Source: Cellvibrionaceae bacterium (GTDB lineage Bacteria; Pseudomonadota; Gammaproteobacteria; Pseudomonadales; Cellvibrionaceae). From it: 64,000 nt of DNA. The stretch is taken from NCBI GenBank assembly GCA_021151695.1, contig JAGKWU010000016.1:1-64000 (forward strand). The letters run 5' to 3'. The notes beneath the pieces were generated by a model. The model saw only the letters and a list, made by a program, of their open reading frames with translations. It had not been told where the DNA came from and did no database searches. Numbering within the stretch: the stretch's first letter is position 1; every line of letters starts with the position of its first letter. This document shows, in pieces, positions 51,015 to 58,576 of this stretch. Made by a program: the position numbers and the translations under genes.

Positions 51015-51374
51015 TTAAGCAGCCAGAGCTGATTTAGCCTTCGCAACAACTGCAGCAAAAGCTGCTTTATCGTATACAGCCAGATCAGCCAGTACACGAC
51101 GATCCAATGCGATAGCGGCTTTTTTCAGGCCAGCAATCAGTTGGCTGTAGGTCAAACCTTCAGCGCGAGACTGTGCATTGATACGAGTGATCCACAAAGC
51201 GCGGAAGTTACGCTTCTTAACGCGACGGTCGCGGTAAGCGTACTGACCAGCTTTGATAACCGCTTGCTTGGCAACACGGAATGTACGCGAACGTGCACCG
51301 TAATAACCTTTAGCAGCTTTTAATACTTTCTTGTGACGACGACGCGCCTCTACACCACGTTTTACACGAGCCAT
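51015..51374 (-). CDS. rplT: 50S ribosomal protein L20
   Basis: L20 is an early assembly protein of the large subunit that also represses its own operon in E. coli. The 119-residue basic product has MARVKRGVEARRRHKKVLK at the start and YRDRRVKKRNFRALWITRINA in the middle, as expected. It follows rpmI by 34 bases. Confidence 0.98.
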   Translation of the reverse strand: MARVKRGVEARRRHKKVLKAAKGYYGARSRTFRVAKQAVIKAGQYAYRDRRVKKRNFRALWITRINAQSRAEGLTYSQLIAGLKKAAIALDRRVLADLAVYDKAAFAAVVAKAKSALAA

Positions 51375-51408
51375 GATTAATCCTCTCTAAAAATTCAAAA
51401 AGCCAAGA

Positions 51409-51606
51409 TTAATTGGCACGGAACATACGATCTACACGTGGTACATCTACAGCATCAACGATGCTGGTACCGCGCAGTTGACGCTTACGTTTCGTTGTCA
51501 TTTTAGTCAGGATGTGACTCTTGTTTGCGTGCTTGAACTTGTAGCCAGCAGCAGTTTTTTTGAAGCGCTTGGAGGCGCCGCTGTGTACTTTAGCTTTGGT
51601 TGCCAT
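51409..51606 (-). CDS. rpmI: 50S ribosomal protein L35
   Basis: The 65-residue L35 starts MATKAKVHSGASKRFKKTA from ATG 51604-51606. An upstream ATG five codons earlier is not the family start. The HILTKMTTKRKRQLRG block is conserved. It lies between infC and rplT. Confidence 0.97.
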   Translation of the reverse strand: MATKAKVHSGASKRFKKTAAGYKFKHANKSHILTKMTTKRKRQLRGTSIVDAVDVPRVDRMFRAN

Positions 51607-51667
51607 GTGATAGAACTCCACACATTTAAGTAAATAAAATAAATAATCAAGGCAGCTAAAAGCCCGA

Positions 51668-52216
51668 CTATTTTCTCTTTTTGGGAGCGATCACCATAGT
51701 CAATTGCTTACCTTCCATCTTGGCAGCTTGCTCTACGGTGCCCAACTCGAGCAGGTCTTTCTCGATGCGTTGCATCATTTCCATCCCCAACTCTTGGTGG
51801 GCGAGTTCGCGGCCGCGGAACTTGAGGGTTACCTTGGCCTTGTCTCCGCTCTCCAGGAAACGTATCAAGGCTTTTAATTTCACCTGATAGTCACCCTCTT
51901 CCGTCCCTGGACGGAATTTCATTTCTTTGACTTGCTGCTGCTTTTGCTTCTTCTTGGCAGCCGCTTTAGTCTTCTTGATCTCAAACAGATGCTTGCCGTA
52001 ATCCATAATCTTGCAGACTATCGGATCGCTATCAGCAACGATTTCCACTAAATCCAGTGTTGCCGCTTGCGCCTGGGCAAGGGCGTCGCTTAAGGGGACG
52101 ATACCAACCTGTTCACCTTCAGCATTGATTAAACGAACCTGTTTAGCTTCGATCTGGTCGTTGATCCGCGCTTTCTTGGAAGCTCCTTTAGCAGCGGGGG
52201 CGTTATCTCGTTTGAT
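51668..52216 (-). CDS. infC: Translation initiation factor IF-3, AUC start
   Basis: IF-3 prevents premature subunit joining and checks start-codon fidelity. The whole protein is 182 residues, beginning IKRDNAPAAKGAS (written with Met in the product) at ATC 52214-52216, with GGAG eight bases upstream. No ATG, GTG or TTG exists in frame near the conserved N-terminal domain (RINDQIEAKQVRLIN). IF-3 discriminates against such rare start codons, the classic basis of infC autoregulation. The first in-frame ATG, at 52046-52048, would remove the N-terminal domain. The C-terminal domain with KFRPGTEEGDYQVKL is intact. Confidence 0.95.
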   Translation of the reverse strand: MKRDNAPAAKGASKKARINDQIEAKQVRLINAEGEQVGIVPLSDALAQAQAATLDLVEIVADSDPIVCKIMDYGKHLFEIKKTKAAAKKKQKQQQVKEMKFRPGTEEGDYQVKLKALIRFLESGDKAKVTLKFRGRELAHQELGMEMMQRIEKDLLELGTVEQAAKMEGKQLTMVIAPKKRK

Positions 52217-52274
52217 AGTTGTATCTCCAAATAATTAAAAGGAACGAACCGGTGCATTTAGCTGAAAATAATTG

Positions 52275-54221
52275 TTAATTTTCAGAAATAACTCGACCTC
52301 GACGCGCCACATCGGCGGTCAAGAGCTCGATAAATGCATCAAGGCTCATTACACCCAAGTCTTTTCCGTCCCTTGTGCGAACTGCAAGCTGTTGATTTTC
52401 AACCTCTTTATCGCCAACGACGAGCAAGTAGGGAACTCGCTGAATTGTGTGCTCGCGGATTTTAAAGCCGATCTTCTCGTTTCTCAAGTCCGGAATGACG
52501 CGGAAGCCTTTATCGCGCAAGGTTTTTTCCACCAATTTGACGTATTCCGCCTGGTTATCAGTGATATTCATCACCGCCGCCTGGGCTGGAGCCAGCCATG
52601 CGGGGAAAGAACCCTCATAGTGCTCGATCAGGATTCCAAGAAAACGCTCAAAGGAACCCAGGATGGCGCGGTGTAGCATGACCGGGCGCTTGCGAGCGTT
52701 ATCTTCCGCTACATATTCGGCATCCAGACGCTCGGGAAGCACATAGTCTAGCTGGATAGTGCCGCATTGCCAGGAGCGACCCAGGGCATCTTTGATCTGG
52801 TATTCGATCTTGGGACCGTAGAAAGCGCCCTCACCCGGCAACTCTTCCCACTCCAGGCCCGCCGCACGCAAGGCTTCACGCAGGCCATTTTCGGCTTTTT
52901 CCCAGGTTTCCAGGGTACCAGCGTATTTTTCAGGACGCAGGGAGAGTTTTACGGCGATATCGGTAAAGCCGAAGTCGTCATAGACGGACTTGAGCATTTG
53001 GTTAAAGCTGGAAACTTCGTTCACCACCATATCGTCGGTACAGAAGATATGGGCATCGTCCTGCACGAAACCGCGCACACGCATAATGCCGTGCAGTGCA
53101 CCGGATGCCTCGTTGCGGTGACAGGAACCAAACTCCGCCAGGCGCAATGGCAAATCTTTATGGGAACGCAGGCCGTGATTGAAGATCTGGATATGGCCGG
53201 GGCAGTTCATGGGCTTAACCGCAAAGTCGCGCTTTTCGGACTCAGTGGTAAACATATTGTCGCGATAGTTTTCCCAGTGCCCGGATTTTTCCCAGAGGGT
53301 GCGATCCATAATCAGCGGGGTTTTTACCTCTTGGTAGCCCCACTCATTTTGCTTGGCGCGCATGTACTGCTCGATCTGTTGCCACAGCGTCCAGCCTTTG
53401 GGATGCCAGAAGACCATGCCTGGTGCTTCATCCTGCAGATGGAACAGGTCAAATTTCTTGGCAAGCTTACGGTGATCGCGCTTGGCGGCTTCTTCCAGCA
53501 GGTTTAAATAGGCTTTGAGCTGCTTGGCATCGGCAAACGCCGTACCGTAGATGCGCTGCAACATTTTATTGTTGGAGTCGCCGCGCCAATAGGCACCTGA
53601 CGAACGCATCAATTTAAAGTTGAGACAAAAACGCATGTTGGGCACGTGGGGGCCGCGACACATGTCTACGTATTCTTCGTGATGATAGAGGCCGGGGGTC
53701 GCATCTTTGGGGATATCGCGATCCAGGATTTCCAGCTTGTAGGTTTCACCGCGAGCCGTGAATACATCATAGGCCTCTTGCCAGGTGGCTTGCTTTTTCA
53801 CCACATCGTATTCGGTTTTGGCCAGTTCGAGCATGCGCGCTTCGAGCGCTGCTATATCCTCTTCGGTCAGTTTTTCCTCGAGATCCACATCGTAATAGAA
53901 GCCATTTTCGATGGTTGGACCAATAGCCATTTTTACGTTGGGCCAGAGCTGCTTGATCGCATGACCCAGCAAGTGGGCGGTGGAGTGGCGGATAATTTCC
54001 AGGCCATCTTCATCTTTAGGCGTAAAAATAACCAGATCGGCATCTTCAGTGATGAGATCGTGGGCATCTACGCGTTGGCCCGTTTTATCGCCATGTAAAA
54101 AGACGCGGCCACCCAAAGTTGCCTTGGCCAAACCAGGGCCAATGCTGGCAGCAACTTCATAGACACTCACCGGATTGTCGTATTGACGCTTGGAACCGTC
54201 GGGAAGAGTAATAACAGGCAT
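52275..54221 (-). CDS. thrS: Threonyl-tRNA synthetase
   Basis: ThrS has 648 residues from ATG 54219-54221, with AAGGA seven bases upstream; the open frame before it is leader. Domains are TGS (1-60), the tRNA-SAD editing domain with HSTAHLLGHAIKQLWP, the class II core with MNCPGHIQIF zinc-site cysteine and EFGSCHRNEASGALHGIMRVRGF (motif 2), and the C-terminal HGTP anticodon domain. It heads the thrS-infC-rpmI-rplT operon. Confidence 0.98.
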   Translation of the reverse strand: MPVITLPDGSKRQYDNPVSVYEVAASIGPGLAKATLGGRVFLHGDKTGQRVDAHDLITEDADLVIFTPKDEDGLEIIRHSTAHLLGHAIKQLWPNVKMAIGPTIENGFYYDVDLEEKLTEEDIAALEARMLELAKTEYDVVKKQATWQEAYDVFTARGETYKLEILDRDIPKDATPGLYHHEEYVDMCRGPHVPNMRFCLNFKLMRSSGAYWRGDSNNKMLQRIYGTAFADAKQLKAYLNLLEEAAKRDHRKLAKKFDLFHLQDEAPGMVFWHPKGWTLWQQIEQYMRAKQNEWGYQEVKTPLIMDRTLWEKSGHWENYRDNMFTTESEKRDFAVKPMNCPGHIQIFNHGLRSHKDLPLRLAEFGSCHRNEASGALHGIMRVRGFVQDDAHIFCTDDMVVNEVSSFNQMLKSVYDDFGFTDIAVKLSLRPEKYAGTLETWEKAENGLREALRAAGLEWEELPGEGAFYGPKIEYQIKDALGRSWQCGTIQLDYVLPERLDAEYVAEDNARKRPVMLHRAILGSFERFLGILIEHYEGSFPAWLAPAQAAVMNITDNQAEYVKLVEKTLRDKGFRVIPDLRNEKIGFKIREHTIQRVPYLLVVGDKEVENQQLAVRTRDGKDLGVMSLDAFIELLTADVARRGRVISEN

Positions 54222-54528
54222 GGTGTATCCTTTTTCAGTGGTGACCCCTACCAAAGGTCACGTGAGAGTAAAACGAGCAGGCTAAACCTCGCTCAGCGGA
54301 CGCAGTATTTGCGAGACCGGCGAGTATATAAAGCAGCCACTGGCCTGACCAGCAAAAAGTTTGCAAATTTTTCACCCCAGGCCGTAACAAACACATTTGC
54401 CATGCATCTGGATAGGTGGAGCGGCATCTCCACTTACGAGCGACAGGCTGCAATTCATTAAAACAGGATGTTAAGCTGCGCGCACATTGGCTATACCAAC
54501 TGCTATAGCCCGCAGCCTTGAGCTAAAA
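54222..54528. other. Divergent intergenic region between thrS and the sigma-factor gene
   Basis: This region holds the thrS leader and promoter on the minus strand and the sigma-factor promoter on the plus strand. A small inverted repeat GGCTATA ... TATAGCC (54489-54495 with 54504-54510) lies 18 bases before the sigma-factor ATG. It could be an operator or simply a leader hairpin. I see no other structure and no gene. Confidence 0.4.
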
Positions 54529-55167
54529 ATGACGAATAATATAAATAGCACGCCTGACGACGAACAAGCCTTTATTGCCTTGTTAGTGGCCGGTGACGAA
54601 AAAGCCTTTTGCGCACTGATCAAACGCCACCATCACCTGATGCTGGCCATCGCCCGTGCGATTGTGGGCGATGCCTTTGCCGATGATGCAGTGCAAGACG
54701 CCTGGCTGTCAGTGCATAGGAATATCAGCAAGTTTGAAGGCCGCTCCTCGCTCAAGACCTGGATTATGACTATCGCCAGCAATGAAGCTAAAGGCCGCTT
54801 GCGGCGCGAAGCGCGCAAGGTGTCGCTGGATGAGCTGGATGGCGAAACGCCCGGCAGCTATCTGGATAGCGCACGCTTTGACGAGACGCAGCATTGGACA
54901 TCGGCGATTCCAATCTGGCGCAGCGACTCACCGGACTCTCTCATGGAAGAAAAACAATTGCAGGAGTGCATCAACAAAACCCTGGAGCTTTTGCCTCCCG
55001 CACAAAAGGCAGCCTTTATTTTGCGTGAATTGGAAGAGCAACCCTTTGAGATTATTTGCGATATGTTGCAGGTGAGCCCTGCTAATGTGCGCGTGCTCTT
55101 GCATCGCGCACGCTTGACATTGATGCAAATGATCGACCGTTACCAGGAGACAGGCTCATGCTGCTGA
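54529..55167 (+). CDS. ECF-like RNA polymerase sigma factor
   Basis: The 212-residue sigma-70 family protein has region 2 (FCALIKRHHHLMLAIARAIVGDAFADDAVQDAWLSVHRN) and region 4 (LELLPPAQKAAFILRELEEQPFEIICDMLQVSPANVRVLLHRAR) but no region 1 or 3, the ECF layout. A linker of about 45 residues joins the regions. I start at ATG 54529; the reading frame is open 14 codons upstream from a TTG. Its last 10 bases overlap the start of a zinc-finger gene, the normal sigma/anti-sigma arrangement. Confidence 0.92.
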   Translation: MTNNINSTPDDEQAFIALLVAGDEKAFCALIKRHHHLMLAIARAIVGDAFADDAVQDAWLSVHRNISKFEGRSSLKTWIMTIASNEAKGRLRREARKVSLDELDGETPGSYLDSARFDETQHWTSAIPIWRSDSPDSLMEEKQLQECINKTLELLPPAQKAAFILRELEEQPFEIICDMLQVSPANVRVLLHRARLTLMQMIDRYQETGSCC

Positions 55168-55403
55168 AATGCAAAGATGTAGCCTTTCTGGCTAGCGATT
55201 ACCTCGATAAAAACCTCAGCGGTTCAATCAGCTTGCGCATGCGTTGGCATTTGATGATCTGCGCTAATTGCCGGCGGTTTGTTAAGCATTTGGAAACGAC
55301 TAAAGTGGTGACTACGCAGCTGGCAAATCCTGTCGGCAATACAGATGCAGATGCTGTGTGGGCGAGATTGAGGGTACGGATGCAGGAAGAGAAGAATAGC
55401 TAG
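55158..55403 (+). CDS. Small zinc-finger anti-sigma factor
   Basis: The 81-residue protein has the anti-sigma zinc-binding pattern: Cys5, then His31-x3-Cys35-x2-Cys38 (HLMICANC). There is no membrane segment, so it would be a soluble anti-sigma. It overlaps the sigma-factor gene by 10 bases. Soluble ZAS proteins of this size often respond to redox or metal stress; the signal here is not known. Confidence 0.85.
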   Translation: MLLKCKDVAFLASDYLDKNLSGSISLRMRWHLMICANCRRFVKHLETTKVVTTQLANPVGNTDADAVWARLRVRMQEEKNS

Positions 55404-55565
55404 TTTTTAAACGCGCTTCGTAGTTCGCTTGCCATTAGAGAGTGCTTGCTTCGAAAACGCATAGATACATCCTGTAGCTCCCGCGCGCCATCCGTGGCGC
55501 GAGGGTTTCAAAACAAACACCTTCTAACACCAAACTCGGATAGCAGCAATTTTAAAGCGCTACAA

Positions 55566-56039
55566 TCAAACAACGTTAATCTCCGGCAACACCGCCGCCG
55601 CGATCGAAAGCTTCTCCGTAGGTGCAATTACCTCTGCAATACCCTTGGCAATTAATTTGCCATCCTGATTGTGCGCTTCGCACTCCAGCGTTACCAACTT
55701 AACGCGCTCTTTGATTTCACTCACCACCAAAGTCACAGTCACTGTATCGCCAATTTTTACCGGATTTTTAAATTGCAAACTCTGGCTGCGATATACGGAG
55801 CCTGGACCTGGCAATTGCGTGGCAATAGCAGCAGAGACCAATGCGCCCGTCCACATTCCGTGACCTATAGGCTCACCGAAAGGCGTGGTGGCAGCGTAGG
55901 CTTTGTCGAGATGAACGGGATTTACATCGCCGGAGCAGGCGGCGAATAAAGCCACATCTTTTTCGGTGAGGGTTTTGCTGTAGGTTTTGGAGAGGCCGAC
56001 AGAGAGTTCTGACAGGGGAATATTGTCGAGTTGGGACAT
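55566..56039 (-). CDS. MaoC-like (R)-specific enoyl-CoA hydratase
   Basis: The 157-residue hot-dog-fold protein starts at ATG 56037-56039 (MSQLDNIPLSELSVG). The hydratase-2 motif FAACSGDVNPVHLDKAYA carries the catalytic Asp and His, followed by GHGMWTGAL. It resembles PhaJ-type hydratases that channel beta-oxidation intermediates to 3-hydroxyacyl-CoA. No PHA genes are nearby. The frame is open 23 codons upstream but that part does not look conserved. Confidence 0.88.
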   Translation of the reverse strand: MSQLDNIPLSELSVGLSKTYSKTLTEKDVALFAACSGDVNPVHLDKAYAATTPFGEPIGHGMWTGALVSAAIATQLPGPGSVYRSQSLQFKNPVKIGDTVTVTLVVSEIKERVKLVTLECEAHNQDGKLIAKGIAEVIAPTEKLSIAAAVLPEINVV

Positions 56040-56145
56040 AGCGGAAACCTGCGTCTGTAAAAAAGTGGGCGCAGTGTACCAGATCGTCTTTAAGCATAAA
56101 AAAGCCACGCACCGGTTTAGAGGGCGCAGCTTTATCAGTAAGCAA

Positions 56146-56817
56146 TCAATCAGGCAGCATTTCCCACTGCCTTTTCACAGCGGACAACCAGTAATCAAAG
56201 GCCAAGCGAACTTGCATAGCATTTTGTACGCGGTTGTTTTTCTCCCAGATACGCCCCAGATCGTGCTCATCTGTGAGTGCAAACACAAGCTTGTTATTCG
56301 TGGAATCGTAGAATTCAAACGCCACCGTCATACGCCCAAAACCTTCACTGTATACATCCATCAAGGTTGGTCGGCTTTTCAAGTCATCCTTGGATGCCAA
56401 GGGCGCTATCTCCAGGACCTTAGCGCGCAACACCAAGGTATCTGCAGCTGATTCACTACTGGCGGCGAACAGGTTTGACTCCAGCAATTCACGTTTTGCG
56501 GCCGTGAAATAACGCTCCTGATAATAGGCTCTATCTTTATCATTCAACTCCCATTTTTGGTCATAAAATGGAGGCGATGTCGGGTTAATAATTTTTACCT
56601 GGGAGAAATCAAGGCTGGCGATATTGAGCTTTTTGTAGCTGTGAAACTTGACCGATGGTGATTGGTATACTGCATCCAGCCGGGGCTTGGCCGCAGCCAC
56701 CAGGCCTGCCTGTTCAGCCTGCGCCTTGGCATCTTTTTCGTGTGGTTTGGTGACACCGCAGCCGCTCAAGACAAACGCTGCCACCAACGAGAGAGAGAAA
56801 GAAATGACAGGTTTCAT
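56146..56817 (-). CDS. Putative lipoprotein (DUF3313-like)
   Basis: The 223-residue product has a lipoprotein signal peptide with lipobox LSGC (Cys about 20), then a soluble domain of alternating strands (LDAVYQSPSVKFHSYKKLNIASLDFSQVKI). The pattern resembles DUF3313 lipoproteins of unknown function. Residue +2 after the cysteine is Gly, so outer-membrane sorting is expected. It is divergent from the SRPBCC gene. Confidence 0.8.
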   Translation of the reverse strand: MKPVISFSLSLVAAFVLSGCGVTKPHEKDAKAQAEQAGLVAAAKPRLDAVYQSPSVKFHSYKKLNIASLDFSQVKIINPTSPPFYDQKWELNDKDRAYYQERYFTAAKRELLESNLFAASSESAADTLVLRAKVLEIAPLASKDDLKSRPTLMDVYSEGFGRMTVAFEFYDSTNNKLVFALTDEHDLGRIWEKNNRVQNAMQVRLAFDYWLSAVKRQWEMLPD

Positions 56818-57138
56818 GATAACCCCTCCAGAAATAAAACCTCATAGCCTTATTGAACCACAAAAGTGACGCCACTGATGATTTGTTAAGAGGGTATTTT
56901 GTTAAAGATTGTTCCCTGCGCCAGACAATAACCTGATTACAATTAATACGAGGAATATGAGAAGAGAGATTGGATCCCCCCTCTTCCCAATAAGTGATAG
57001 AACACAGCCTTGTGTCGGCCCGAACACAGACGCAGTACCTAAAGCCGCGCAAAATAACTGGCAAGAAATCTTGCAATATTGAAATCTGCAGATATTGAGA
57101 ACGATCTGGCTCTATGTAGTAATCCAAAGGAGAAACAC
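56818..57138. other. Divergent intergenic region between the lipoprotein and SRPBCC genes
   Basis: A 320-base non-coding region, AT-rich near 56870-56950. It must contain promoters in both directions. I see no clear hexamer pair, repeat or hairpin. The plus-strand end carries AAAGGAGA seven bases before ATG 57139. Confidence 0.4.
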
Positions 57139-57627
57139 ATGACCCAAGAATGCCCCCTGGACCCTACTCGCGATCTGTTCCTCGAACGCATTGTCGAGTT
57201 ACCGCCCAAATTTATGTGGAAGGCCTGGACCACCCCCGACCTCATCACCCAATGGTTTACTCCCGCCCCCTGGACTACACCACATTGTGAAATTGATCTG
57301 CGCCCGGGCGGCCACTTCCGCACCACCATGCGCTCGCCGGAAGGTATGGAGGTAACTAACAACGGCTGCTACCTCGAAATCATTCCCAATGAAAAACTCG
57401 TATGGACCAACGCCATGGATGAAGGCTTTCGCCCTGCGAACTGTCCGCCGGATATGTTTTTATTTACCGCCATTATCTGCCTCAAAGCCCACGACAAAGG
57501 CACCAAGTACACGGCGAGAGTTGTACATCAGGATGAGGAAAGCTGCCAGAGGCATAACCAGATGGGTTTTCACGAAGGTTGGAACGCGGCTTTAGATCAA
57601 TTAGTTGCATTGGCTAAAACGCTTTGA
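57139..57627 (+). CDS. SRPBCC / AHSA1-domain protein
   Basis: The 162-residue START-like protein resembles the Aha1-C/YndB group: FLERIVELPPKFMWKAWTTPDLITQWFTP is the usual opening, with RPGGHFRTTM and the C-terminal GFHEGWNAALDQLVALAK helix. Such proteins bind hydrophobic ligands; no substrate is predictable. The start at ATG 57139 is set by AAAGGAG; upstream codons are leader. Confidence 0.88.
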   Translation: MTQECPLDPTRDLFLERIVELPPKFMWKAWTTPDLITQWFTPAPWTTPHCEIDLRPGGHFRTTMRSPEGMEVTNNGCYLEIIPNEKLVWTNAMDEGFRPANCPPDMFLFTAIICLKAHDKGTKYTARVVHQDEESCQRHNQMGFHEGWNAALDQLVALAKTL

Positions 57628-57886
57628 TCAAAACGCACTAAAAACTGGGTATTTTATCAACAGATTTTATTTGGCAGCTTACGAATATACCCAACTCTTT
57701 TTACGAATTTACTCAAATAGCCAGTTGCGAAATTTTAAAGCTGGCTATACTCAAATTGCCGGGGCGATTTTCGCGCCGGAAAATAACAACCGTGAAATGG
57801 TGGGAAGCCTTTCCGGAAAAGATGGATTGCAGTACCGCCAAATCATTTTTTAAACACGAGTCATATTTAAAAAAGGTGGTAGTTAC

Positions 57887-58495
57887 ATGTCTTATCACGT
57901 TCAACAAAGCTCGCAACAAAAATCCCTCGGTATCATCGCAGTAGTCGCCTTCCATGTTGTACTTATCTTTGGGTTAATTACAGGTTTAAAGGTTGGGAAT
58001 TTTACTAGCATTCCCGAAAGCATTACGGTCAATAACATTAAAGACAAACCTGTTGAGATCCCTCCCATAGAAATAGCGCCGGTCAATATAGAATCACGCA
58101 CCACCATTGATATAAAACCTATCCAACAACAAACTTTTGAGCCCGACCCTGTAACAGATAATCACCCACCCGTTGTTGTCGGTACCGGCGGCGGCACCGT
58201 TGTTCAAGCAACCATGAGCAAGCCCAAGCTGCAAAACCCCACCACCCCAGCTTACCCCGCTGCATCAGTGCGCTTGGAAGAGCATGGGACAACTTATTTA
58301 AACTTGTACATCACTGCTGATGGTCGTGTTTCAGAAGCCACAGTTACCTCTTCCAGTGGCTATTCACGACTGGATGACGCTGCCGTAAAACACGCGCGCT
58401 ATTGGAAGTTCACTCCCTGTGTAGAAGACGGCACCGCTGTAGGCTGCTGGTACCAAACCAAAATGGTATGGAAATTGGAAAACGCAGTTCGTTAA
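57887..58495 (+). CDS. TonB-like energy transducer
   Basis: The 202-residue protein has one N-terminal membrane helix (about 15-35, with the histidine in VVAFHVVLI that TonB proteins use to contact ExbD). A Pro-rich periplasmic linker (PPIEIAPVNIES) and a C-terminal TonB domain (about 115-200, YPAASVRLEEHGTTYLNLYI and SSSGYSRLDDAAVK) follow. No exbB or exbD gene is adjacent, so it must pair with a complex encoded elsewhere. It ends in a strong terminator. Confidence 0.9.
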   Translation: MSYHVQQSSQQKSLGIIAVVAFHVVLIFGLITGLKVGNFTSIPESITVNNIKDKPVEIPPIEIAPVNIESRTTIDIKPIQQQTFEPDPVTDNHPPVVVGTGGGTVVQATMSKPKLQNPTTPAYPAASVRLEEHGTTYLNLYITADGRVSEATVTSSSGYSRLDDAAVKHARYWKFTPCVEDGTAVGCWYQTKMVWKLENAVR

Positions 58496-58523
58496 TTCGA
58501 GGGGTTTTATTTCGTTCGAAAAC

Positions 58524-58553
58524 AAAAAGGGCGCAATCACTTGCGCCCTTTTT
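58524..58553. terminator. Bidirectional terminator between tonB-like gene and purL
   Basis: A 13-bp perfect stem (58524-58536 with 58541-58553, loop TCAC) is flanked by A/T runs. It separates the convergent tonB-like and purL genes. Confidence 0.94.
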
Positions 58554-58576
58554 GTTTTTGTCGATTTTGATTGCTC

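Noticed and set aside
55481..55504. GC-rich hairpin between the anti-sigma and MaoC genes as a terminator
   Set aside because: CGCGCCA/TGGCGCG forms a 7-bp stem, but no T run follows on either strand; it may be a repeat remnant.
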